Source: an uncultured Clostridia bacterium
GTDB lineage: Bacteria > Bacillota > Clostridia > Oscillospirales > Acutalibacteraceae
Length of the DNA: 42,159 nt
NCBI GenBank assembly: GCA_946406145.1
Contig: CAMJJL010000014.1
Location: 1 to 42,159 of the forward strand
Reading direction: 5' to 3'
Numbering within the stretch: the first letter of the stretch is position 1; every line of letters begins with the position of its first letter. Below the pieces are notes generated by a model that saw only the letters and a list, made by a program, of their open reading frames with translations, was not told the DNA's origin and did no database searches. The position numbers were made by a program, and so were the translations under genes. Below are positions 32,595-38,970 of this stretch, one piece after another.

Positions 32595-33419
32595 TTATGT
32601 CAGATTGAGCTTTTTGCTCATGATATGCTTGGTGATCAGGAAATAAATCATCCCAAACAGAGCGTGATACAGAATCATAATGATAAAGAAGATATGGACA
32701 AAAAGCTCCGGGTGTTGTCCGATCCATTCACCGAGTCTATCAAACAGATCAAGATTCAACGAAACAAAGATCGCGAAAAAGGTACCGATGATCTGCTTGA
32801 CGACATAAATGCCGAAGAATACACCGAAGGCTAACAAGATCTTTTTGCGATTGACAAGCTGACCGACCGAGATACAACAATACAGCTTGATGAAAACAAA
32901 GAACACAGCAGCGCATAACAGGAGGATGAACTCCAGTACATACAAGCCGCCGTTCGCGCCGAATTGCGCAAAGAATTTCCCTGCCAGATAGAAGAATGCC
33001 TTAAACACCTCGATATTCACGTCCCCTATTGTGATGACCATAAAGGACAGGAAGATCGCCAGCAAGCCACCCAAACAGAAGATGAAGGACGTCAACAGCT
33101 TTGCAAAAACATGCTGCGTCGGTGTGACGGGAAGCGTATGATTCAGATAGCCCTCGTTCGTATACATTCCCTGATAAAAACGAACGATACCGACGATGAC
33201 GGTCATCACAATACAGACGACGATCGAGATGATGTACAGCACCAACGACGAGATAAAGAAGCCGTTATATACAGCAGAAGCACCGCCGACAGCATCAAGG
33301 GGCGGCTCAAAGAATTGGATAATACGGTTGATCAGCGCAAAACCGAGTATGATCAGCTGTACGGGAAACAACAATCTGAAATACGACCGAAAGTCATATT
33401 TGATCAGTTTACTTACCAT
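32595..33419 (-). CDS. ABC-2 type transporter permease
   Basis: A 274-residue membrane protein with six or seven spans (near residues 12-35, 50-75, 105-130, 155-190 and 235-262 among others). The ATG at 33417-33419 overlaps the end of the ATPase gene by seven bases, and GGAGGTG sits before it. It is the membrane half of an ABC exporter. Permeases next to YtrA-type GntR regulators are commonly in cell-envelope stress or antibiotic-response systems. The substrate is unknown. The start MVSKLIKYDFRSYFRLLFPVQ is typical for this class. Confidence 0.85.
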   Translation of the reverse strand: MVSKLIKYDFRSYFRLLFPVQLIILGFALINRIIQFFEPPLDAVGGASAVYNGFFISSLVLYIISIVVCIVMTVIVGIVRFYQGMYTNEGYLNHTLPVTPTQHVFAKLLTSFIFCLGGLLAIFLSFMVITIGDVNIEVFKAFFYLAGKFFAQFGANGGLYVLEFILLLCAAVFFVFIKLYCCISVGQLVNRKKILLAFGVFFGIYVVKQIIGTFFAIFVSLNLDLFDRLGEWIGQHPELFVHIFFIIMILYHALFGMIYFLITKHIMSKKLNLT

Positions 33420-34111
33420 TTGAACACCTCCCTGAACAAATCATCCACGCTCATGTTATGCTCCTCACGGATATGATCGACCGTATCGTGCAGGACGATA
33501 CCGCCGTTTTTGATAAAGATCACCTCGTCGAGGATTGACTCGATATCCGAGATCAAGTGGGTAGAGATCAGAACGGAAGCCTCGGGATTGTAGTTGTTGA
33601 TGATCGTGGAAATGATATAGTCGCGCGTAGCAGGGTCAACACCCGCGATCGGTTCATCGAGCACATACAGCTTCGCCTTACGGCTCATGACAAGGATCAG
33701 GCTGACCTTTTCTTTATTGCCCTTCGATAAGCTCTTTAGCCGTTGTTTTCTGTCGATGCCCAGACGGGAGATCATCTCAAAAGCCAAATCGGTGCGGAAA
33801 TCCTCATAAAAATCCGCAAACATGAACACGATCTGCTCCACTGTCATCCAGTTATTCAGATAGTTCACATCCGGAAGATAGCTGACGATCTTCTTGGTAT
33901 CCACACCGGGCTGCTTTCCGTCGATCAGAACAGTGCCGTAAGACGGCTGCAGTAAACCATTGATGATCTTGATCAGCGTCGTTTTACCGGCGCCGTTCGG
34001 TCCGAGCAGCCCGATAATCTTACCGCTCGCAACAGATAAGGAAAGCTGATTCAGCGCCTTGACGGAACCGTAGTCCTTGCACAGGCTATCACATCTAAAT
34101 AACTCACCCAT
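33413..34111 (-). CDS. ABC transporter ATP-binding protein
   Basis: A 232-residue ATPase subunit with complete motifs: Walker A GPNGAGKT at 37-44, signature LSKGN at 128-132 (Gly/Asn form in place of the classical LSGGQ), Walker B LYVLDEP at 148-154 and the switch His in STHLISDIESI. It powers the permease encoded next in the operon. The ATG at 34109-34111 overlaps the GntR gene by eight bases, with AAAGGAG upstream. The family resembles the YtrB-type ATPases linked to GntR regulators. Confidence 0.93.
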   Translation of the reverse strand: MGELFRCDSLCKDYGSVKALNQLSLSVASGKIIGLLGPNGAGKTTLIKIINGLLQPSYGTVLIDGKQPGVDTKKIVSYLPDVNYLNNWMTVEQIVFMFADFYEDFRTDLAFEMISRLGIDRKQRLKSLSKGNKEKVSLILVMSRKAKLYVLDEPIAGVDPATRDYIISTIINNYNPEASVLISTHLISDIESILDEVIFIKNGGIVLHDTVDHIREEHNMSVDDLFREVFKW

Positions 34112-34466
34112 AGCGAAACTCCTTTATGATTTCTATAATCTCCTTCTTGTCAAGTCCGAGCGACTGCATATCGTTCAGATAGTGGATCGTTTTAGAACGG
34201 ATCAAGCTCTGCAAAACCTCCTTGGCGATACCGGTATTTTCGCTGACAAACCAGCCGGAACCGCGTTTTGAGTAGATAACGCCCTGCTGCTCAAGCTGTT
34301 CAAAGGATTTTTGTACAGTATTCGGGGTCACGCCGGCTTGCAGCGCGACATCGCGCACAGACATCAGCCTGTCCCCTGCGTTGAACTCACCGGACGCGAT
34401 GAATACACAGATCTTCTCACCGATCTGCGGACAGATCGGTCTCTTCTTATCTAACCGCCAATCCAT
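34104..34466 (-). CDS. GntR-family (YtrA-type) transcriptional regulator
   Basis: A 120-residue regulator. A winged helix-turn-helix spans about 10-78 (PICPQIGEKICVFIASGEF, RLMSVRDVALQAGVTPNTVQKSFEQLEQQGVIYSKRGSGWFV). The short C-terminal helical part (about 80-120) is the small YtrA-type dimer domain without a ligand-binding domain. It is the first gene of the operon, so it most likely represses itself and the transporter genes through the palindrome at 34480-34511. GGGAGGAAT precedes the ATG. Regulators of this class answer to envelope-active antibiotics in Bacillus and Lactococcus relatives; the inducer here is unknown. Confidence 0.92.
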   Translation of the reverse strand: MDWRLDKKRPICPQIGEKICVFIASGEFNAGDRLMSVRDVALQAGVTPNTVQKSFEQLEQQGVIYSKRGSGWFVSENTGIAKEVLQSLIRSKTIHYLNDMQSLGLDKKEIIEIIKEFRYG

Positions 34467-34479
34467 CTCATTCCTCCCA

Positions 34480-34511
34480 ACTGTATTATTGTATTACTAC
34501 AGTAACACAGT
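34480..34511 (-). promoter_or_regulatory. 32-bp palindromic operator of the GntR operon
   Basis: ACTGTATTATTGTA (34480-34493) and TACAGTAACACAGT (34498-34511) are inverted copies at 12 of 14 positions around a 4-base centre. The palindrome overlaps the predicted -10 region, so a bound regulator would block transcription. Confidence 0.7.
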
Positions 34512-34527
34512 TTATCGTATCTGTCAA
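34499..34527 (-). promoter_or_regulatory. Promoter of the GntR-ABC operon
   Basis: On the minus strand, a perfect TTGACA (34522-34527), a 17-base spacer and TACTGT (34499-34504). The weak -10 lies inside the operator palindrome. Confidence 0.55.
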
Positions 34528-34579
34528 TAGGTATGATAAAAATGATATAAAAAATTAGACTTCCCTCAACAGGAAGCCG

Positions 34580-34613
34580 TCAAAAAAGGAGCATGATGCA
34601 GGATCATGCTCCT
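34580..34613 (-). terminator. Terminator of the CofE-like gene
   Basis: AGGAGCATGAT (34588-34598) and ATCATGCTCCT (34603-34613) form an 11-bp perfect stem; the A run at 34582-34587 is a U run on the minus strand. Confidence 0.85.
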
Positions 34614-34633
34614 CCCCTATTCTCTTGATTCAA

Positions 34634-35833
34634 TCAGTCGTTGGTGTAGTTATCAAAGTAACCCTGCACCAATACGACAGGAGTGCCCTTGTCGCCGGAA
34701 CCGGAGGTCAGATCGCACAGAGAACCGATCAGGTCGGTCAGCTGTCTGGGGGTCGTGCCCTGAGAAGCCATGTTGCCGACAAGATTCGCGTCCTTGGTCT
34801 TGATGCTCTCGGAGATCGCCGCTTTCAGCTCGTCACCGTGCAGATCCTTAAAATCGTTATCCGCAAGGTACTTGAGCTTGAGCTCGTTGGGCGTACCGAT
34901 CAGTCCGGAGGTATGCGCCGGAGAAACAACCGGATCGGCAAGCTCCCAGATCTTACCCTGAGGATCCTTGAACGCGCCGTCGCCGTAAACCATGACTTCA
35001 ACGTTCTTACCGACAGCGGACTTGATCTTTGCCTGAATGTCTTCTACCAGCGGCTGAGCGTTCTGAGGAAACAGCTTGACGGTATCTTCGGTAGACTTGT
35101 TGGAACCCAGCAGACCGTAGTTCTCGTTATAGCCGGAGCCATTCACGGGAGCATTCATGATATCATCCAGACCGAGCACGATCTTGGCGCCTGCCTCCTT
35201 GAGGATACGCTTGGTACGCTTACGGGTGTGGATATCACAGGTCAGCACGGTATCGGTGTAGTCAAGAATGGTTTTGGGACGATTGGCGAAGATGATCTCT
35301 ACCTCTGCCCCACTCTCTTTGATCAGATTCGCATAGTAATCGACGTAGTCAACACCGGTGAACTCATGCTTGTTGACACCGAACAGCTCACGATAACGCT
35401 CGAGTGTCAGCACATCGCTGTAGGGGTTGACGCCCGCTTCATCGATCTTATCGATGGAGACCAGCTCATTGCCTACCTCATCGGACGGGTAGGACAGCAT
35501 GAGGACGATTTTCTTGCAGCCCATTGCGATACCGCGCAGGCAGATCGCAAAACGGTTACGGGACAGGATCGGAAAAATCACGCCGACGGTATCGCCGCCG
35601 AGCTTTGCCTTGACGTCATCGGCGATATTCTGCACGGTAGCATAGTTGCCCTGCGCACGCGCTACGATCGACTCGGTGACCGCGATCACATCTTTATCTC
35701 GCAGTGCAAAGCCCTCGCTCTCTGCGGCAGCAAGTACACTGTCAGTCACGATGGACGCAAGATCATCACCGGTGCGGATAATCGGACAACGGATACCTCG
35801 AGAAACGGTACCGACTAATCTTTCGTTACTCAT
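34634..35833 (-). CDS. CofE-like protein (coenzyme F420-0:L-glutamate ligase family)
   Basis: A 399-residue protein annotated in relatives as coenzyme F420-0:L-glutamate ligase. It begins SNERLVGTVSRGIRCPIIRTGDDLASIV and has strongly conserved blocks: DKDVIAVTESIVARAQGNY, the PILSRNRFAICLRGIA segment, GLDDIMNAPVNGSGYNENYGLLGSNKSTEDTV and the C-terminal NMASQGTTPRQLTDLIGSLCDLTSGSGDKGTPVVLVQGYFDN. CofE proteins add glutamate to a phospholactyl-deazaflavin, but no other F420 gene (cofC, cofD, cofGH) is in the window, and most Clostridia do not make F420. The length and conservation argue for an essential but different ligase activity. The ATG at 35831-35833 has AAAGGAG ten bases upstream. It is monocistronic. 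Confidence 0.85.
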   Translation of the reverse strand: MSNERLVGTVSRGIRCPIIRTGDDLASIVTDSVLAAAESEGFALRDKDVIAVTESIVARAQGNYATVQNIADDVKAKLGGDTVGVIFPILSRNRFAICLRGIAMGCKKIVLMLSYPSDEVGNELVSIDKIDEAGVNPYSDVLTLERYRELFGVNKHEFTGVDYVDYYANLIKESGAEVEIIFANRPKTILDYTDTVLTCDIHTRKRTKRILKEAGAKIVLGLDDIMNAPVNGSGYNENYGLLGSNKSTEDTVKLFPQNAQPLVEDIQAKIKSAVGKNVEVMVYGDGAFKDPQGKIWELADPVVSPAHTSGLIGTPNELKLKYLADNDFKDLHGDELKAAISESIKTKDANLVGNMASQGTTPRQLTDLIGSLCDLTSGSGDKGTPVVLVQGYFDNYTND

Positions 35834-36004
35834 TTCAAATACGCTCCTTTAGCAATTTAGTAAATTAAAGCCATAGAGTATTATAATCGCACTGATCGGT
35901 GTTTTAATTCGATAATAGAATTATAGAAAGATTTATTACAATTATCCATCCGATACTTACGGCACAGTTTCCTTTGAGTCTCACCATCTGCTCACAGATA
36001 TAAT

Positions 36005-36039
36005 AAAAAAGGAGCTATTACACAAAGAGGTGCAATAGC
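36005..36039 (-). terminator. Terminator of the short LRR gene
   Basis: GCTATTACAC (36014-36023) pairs with GTGCAATAGC (36030-36039) at nine of ten positions. The A run before it is a U run on the minus strand. Confidence 0.75.
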
Positions 36040-36050
36040 GCCATAGTGTT

Positions 36051-37127
36051 TTATTCGATCGGTTCGCCGATCCCTTCAACCGTTGTCTCTAATCCGGCGA
36101 GATAACGTTGGATCACAGTCGTATCCACGATCGAGACCTTACCGTCGCCGTCGATATCTCCTTTGATTTGCATTATTTCCGGTTCGGTCGGCGCTTGTGT
36201 GGGAGCCTCTGTCGGCTTTCCGTCTAAAGAAACGAAATTGAAACAGTTAGAGTCAGCGTATCTCTCAGCCGCAGTGTCGGTGTATCCGTATATCGTAAAT
36301 CCTTCGATTTTTATATCATAACCGCCACCAACGACATCATAATATCCAAAAGCATTATTGTGGATATCATAAACAGACGCAGGAATGGTAACGCTGCTGA
36401 GCTTCTCACAACTGTAAAATGCATTGCTATCGATTTTCATAACAGATTTGCCGATTGATATGCTCGTTAGGTTTGAGCAGCCGTAAAAAGCAAAAGAACC
36501 GATACTCGTGACGGAGTCGGGGATCGTGACGCTCTTCAGGCTTGAGCAACCGTAAAAGGCTTCACTTTTGATCTTCGTGACATAGTCGGGGATCATAACG
36601 CTCGTCAGGCTTGAGCAGTCGCCAAACGCATTAGAACCGATACTCACAACGGAGTCGGGAATCGTGACACTTGTCAGGCTTGTGCAACCGAAAAACATAG
36701 AATCACCGATACTTGTGACGGAGTCTGGGATCGTGACGCTCGTCAGACTTGTGCAGTTGTAAAACGCATAACTACCGATACCTGTGACTGTATCGGGGAT
36801 GGTTACCTTTGTCAGGTCATAGCAATCACAGAACGCTGCCTTTCCGATCATTGTAACGCCCTTTTCTATCACCGCTTCGGTAATGTCGTATATCCTCCAC
36901 GGAGCAGTGTTATCGTCCCAGTTATCATAGCTCCCCATCTTGCCGTTACCCGAGATAGTCAGCTTAGTTCCCTCTATCTTCCATGTGCAGTCGCCGGTGG
37001 TGCCGCTCGCCACAGTATCGCCTGTTGATGCTGTATGCTTCTCATCCGCGTTCGCGGTAAAAGGCGCGAAAACGAGCATGGTCATCAGTATCGCGTATAC
37101 TAAGGTAATACATAATGCTTTTTTCAT
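36051..37127 (-). CDS. Secreted LRR (BspA-like) protein with a half dockerin
   Basis: A 358-residue protein. A signal peptide (1-27) ends TANA. A short beta segment (DCTWKIEGTKLTISGNGKMGSY, 46-67) is the usual N-cap of BspA proteins. Seven LRR_5 units follow between about 90 and 265 (LTSVTIPDSVTSIGxxAFxxC), closed by the GFTIYGYTDTAAERYADSNCFNFVSL cap. A PTEAPTQAPTEPE linker leads to one calcium-loop motif, GDIDGDGKVSIVD (about 322 onward), with helix QRYLAGLETTVEG. Only one of the two dockerin repeats is present, so calcium-dependent cohesin binding would be atypical. AGGAGG precedes the ATG at 37125-37127. It is smaller than, but related to, the 13321 LRR protein. Confidence 0.85.
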   Translation of the reverse strand: MKKALCITLVYAILMTMLVFAPFTANADEKHTASTGDTVASGTTGDCTWKIEGTKLTISGNGKMGSYDNWDDNTAPWRIYDITEAVIEKGVTMIGKAAFCDCYDLTKVTIPDTVTGIGSYAFYNCTSLTSVTIPDSVTSIGDSMFFGCTSLTSVTIPDSVVSIGSNAFGDCSSLTSVMIPDYVTKIKSEAFYGCSSLKSVTIPDSVTSIGSFAFYGCSNLTSISIGKSVMKIDSNAFYSCEKLSSVTIPASVYDIHNNAFGYYDVVGGGYDIKIEGFTIYGYTDTAAERYADSNCFNFVSLDGKPTEAPTQAPTEPEIMQIKGDIDGDGKVSIVDTTVIQRYLAGLETTVEGIGEPIE

Positions 37128-37255
37128 GATCTTCTCCTCCTGAGCATGATGGAATATTTATAGGATTGCAAAGCTCTCTCAAATCTCGCTGTATCAGCAG
37201 ATAATAAAACGCATGCAACTCCAAATAATAATTGTATGTTTTCTGTAACAACTAA

Positions 37256-37284
37256 ATCATATCACAACTATTTCATTTTTACAA
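37256..37284 (-). promoter_or_regulatory. Promoter of the short LRR gene
   Basis: On the minus strand, TTGTAA (37279-37284), a 17-base spacer and TATGAT (37256-37261), leaving a leader of about 120 bases before the start codon. Confidence 0.6.
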
Positions 37285-37327
37285 TTCCCAGCCTGTGAAA
37301 TTCGCTCATTTTTCTATTTTGTACAGG

Positions 37328-37751
37328 GAGCAGATGATGTATGTTCCTTCTTACTGTATCGATTGATATCGCCTTCGGAGCGTCACCTCCTGTCAAAAGT
37401 CGCGCCTACGCTCTCCTTATAAACAGTCCGCCGGACTGTTTATGCCTGCGGCACAGTCGCCTTCGATTCCCATCATCTGCTCTTTGCTTGTTAAACAAGA
37501 CACAGGGAGCACCTCGAATGGTACTCCCTGTGTTTTATGGAGCAGATGATGTATGTTCCTTCTTACTGTATCGATTGATATCGCCTTCGGAGCGTCACCT
37601 CCTGTCAAAAGTCGCGCCTACGCTCTCCTTATAAACAGTCCGCCGGACTGTTTATGCCTGCGGCACAGTCGCCTTCGATTCCCATCATCTGCTCTTTGCT
37701 TGTTAAACAAGACACAGGGAGCACCTCGAATGGTACTCCCTGTGTTTTATG
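37328..37751. repeat. Tandem duplication of a 212-bp unit abutting tRNA-Gly
   Basis: Two copies (37328-37539 and 37540-37751) follow each other with a period of exactly 212 bases and no difference that I could find. Each unit starts with the 3' end of the tRNA-Gly gene in its gene orientation (GAGCAGATGATG on the plus strand), contains an inverted copy of the tRNA 3' end (CGATTCCCATCATCTGCTC), the ACAGTCCG/CGGACTGT palindrome and a terminator hairpin. The frames inside are too poor to be genes. Confidence 0.85.
37712..37745 (-). terminator. Terminator of tRNA-Gly (copied in each 212-bp unit)
   Basis: ACACAGGGAG (37712-37721) pairs exactly with CTCCCTGTGT (37736-37745), four bases beyond the tRNA 3' end. 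The same hairpin recurs at 37500-37533 in the first unit. The U tract after it on the minus strand is weak. Confidence 0.6.
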
Positions 37752-37823
37752 GAGCAGATGATGGGAATCGAACCCACACGGTCAGCTTGGAAGGCTGAAG
37801 TTCTACCACTAAACTACATCTGC
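37750..37823 (-). tRNA. tRNA-Gly (anticodon TCC)
   Basis: A 74-nt gene with acceptor GCAGATG/CATCTGC, D arm with AGTTTAGTGGTAG, anticodon stem TCAGC/GCTGA around CTTCCAA (anticodon TCC), T arm with GGGTTCGATTCCC, discriminator T and encoded CCA. Confidence 0.96.
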
Positions 37824-37836
37824 ATTTATCGGTAGT

Positions 37837-37865
37837 ATTATATCATATCAATTTGAGTTTGTCAA
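37837..37865 (-). promoter_or_regulatory. Full consensus promoter of tRNA-Gly
   Basis: On the minus strand, TTGACA (37860-37865), a 17-base spacer and TATAAT (37837-37842), both hexamers perfect, 14 bases from the mature tRNA 5' end. Confidence 0.9.
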
Positions 37866-37885
37866 TCGAAAAAGATAAGGGAGGA

Positions 37886-37919
37886 TTACAAAAAGGTAAG
37901 GGAGGATTACCGTCCTCCC
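37886..37919 (-). terminator. Terminator of the SecB-like gene
   Basis: GGGAGGA (37900-37906) pairs with TCCTCCC (37913-37919). A near copy of the 5' arm and its A-rich flank occurs just before (about 37878-37889), which looks like a small local duplication. Confidence 0.65.
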
Positions 37920-37969
37920 CTACACCTTTTAAGCAATCGGAAACATGAAGAATCGTCCCAAAAAACCGA

Positions 37970-38368
37970 TCACTGATTCTCGGGATTATCGATGCGATAG
38001 ATCTCCTGATTATCGATGTCGATATTCGGGATCATGACGGGCTGGATGCCGCAGTTAGCGGTAACGGTGGTGATCAGGGCCTTTGCGTACGGAAACAGCG
38101 CCTTGAAGGTCTCGGTATGGATCAGCTCCTTCTTCTCGCCTTCCTTAAACGCGAAAATGCCGACGATGACGACATGAATCTTGAACGCATCGGGATTCTC
38201 TTTGTCATGAACCTCGATGTCAAAGGTGCCCTTTGCGACGTTCTTGTTGTTCGCGTACTGCACCTGATAGGAATACTTGTTACCAAGAGAGATCTTGGTA
38301 CCGTTCTCCAGCGTGTTCGCAAATTCGATTTTATCTACTTTATAAGCCTGTAAGTTTACTACTGCCAT
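37970..38368 (-). CDS. SecB-like export chaperone
   Basis: A 132-residue beta-rich cytosolic protein of the SecB family size. The start MAVVNLQAYKVDKIEFANTLENG and the later VVIVGIFAFKEGEKKELIHTETFKALFPYAKALITTVTANCGIQPVMIPNIDI are the family pattern: the AxLFPYxRxxIxxxTxxxGxxPxxLPxI core. SecB holds preproteins unfolded for SecA, and relatives work as chaperones for toxin-antitoxin pairs. The typical acidic C-terminal SecA-binding tail is absent. No toxin or antitoxin gene is adjacent. GAAGGAG precedes the ATG at 38366-38368. A hairpin (38410-38431) lies in its leader. Confidence 0.8.
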   Translation of the reverse strand: MAVVNLQAYKVDKIEFANTLENGTKISLGNKYSYQVQYANNKNVAKGTFDIEVHDKENPDAFKIHVVIVGIFAFKEGEKKELIHTETFKALFPYAKALITTVTANCGIQPVMIPNIDIDNQEIYRIDNPENQ

Positions 38369-38439
38369 AATGATTCTCCTTCTTCTGAATTGATAACAGA
38401 TATGTGTACAAATCTATTATTCAATAGATTTCGGTGATT

Positions 38440-38468
38440 ATTATAGTCTTTTTTTCTCAAAAAGTCAA
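38440..38468 (-). promoter_or_regulatory. Promoter of the SecB-like gene
   Basis: On the minus strand, TTGACT (38463-38468), a 17-base spacer and a perfect TATAAT (38440-38445). Confidence 0.75.
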
Positions 38469-38472
38469 ACAA

Positions 38473-38503
38473 GGCATATAACCGCATTTAATGGTTATAT
38501 GCC
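38473..38503. terminator. Terminator of the lipase/PepSY operon
   Basis: GGCATATAACC (38473-38483) and GGTTATATGCC (38493-38503) form a perfect 11-bp stem just after the PepSY lipoprotein gene, with a T-rich tract on the minus strand that also holds the -35 of the next promoter. Confidence 0.75.
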
Positions 38504-38529
38504 TGTCTGTTTAATCAAAAGAAAGAATA

Positions 38530-38943
38530 TCAGTCGTCGTTGACCGGCTCTTTACCTTTTTCCATGATCGCACCGGTTTTTGCGTTGATATCGTAATCGT
38601 ACTCATAGCCGTTATAGGTGAATTCAATCTCGTACTTTTCAACGCCGTCATCGGTATCAAACTTTTCTTTCGTAAACTGAACCTGAGAGGCATCTAAGCC
38701 TGCGTCTGTGAGAGCGGTGGTCTTAGCGGTTTCGATGTCGATTTTGTCGTTGTTCTGCTGCGCGGCGGGAGCTTCTGTAGCCGCAGGAGCGGGAGCCTGT
38801 GTTGCGGGTGCGGCGGTTGCAGGAGCCGCGGTTACGGCAGGCGCCGCAGGCTCAGTCGCGGCAGGAGCTGTCTGATTTGCGGCGCATCCCGCAAAAGCAA
38901 CAACCATAATCATAACCAATACTGCAAATAAAATTCTTTTCAT
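38530..38943 (-). CDS. PepSY-domain lipoprotein
   Basis: A 137-residue lipoprotein with signal and lipobox FAGC (Cys at about 20). A low-complexity Ala/Pro/Thr linker (about 22-63, TEPAAPA.. repeats) gives way to one PepSY domain at about 68-132 (KIDIETAKTTALTDAGLDASQVQF..YEIEFTYNGYEYDYDINAKTGAIMEKGKE). PepSY domains occur as inhibitors or shields of secreted peptidases and in cell-surface stress systems. AGGAGG precedes the ATG at 38941-38943. It lies 27 bases after the lipase-like gene with no terminator between, so the two are probably one transcript. Confidence 0.85.
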   Translation of the reverse strand: MKRILFAVLVMIMVVAFAGCAANQTAPAATEPAAPAVTAAPATAAPATQAPAPAATEAPAAQQNNDKIDIETAKTTALTDAGLDASQVQFTKEKFDTDDGVEKYEIEFTYNGYEYDYDINAKTGAIMEKGKEPVNDD

Positions 38944-38970
38944 AATATCCTCCTATTTTTACGAATAGTG

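Noticed and set aside
34625..35818. A 397-codon open frame on the plus strand opposite the CofE-like gene
   Set aside because: It has no ribosome-binding site and lies wholly antisense to a strongly conserved gene; it is a shadow of codon bias on the other strand.
37328..37560. Additional tRNA-Gly genes in the duplicated units
   Set aside because: Only the acceptor and T-arm end of the tRNA is copied; no anticodon arm or D arm is present.
37341..37798. Two identical open frames of 97 and 81 codons in the tRNA-Gly duplication
   Set aside because: They run through the tRNA 3' end, palindrome and terminator copies and only reflect the 212-bp repeat.
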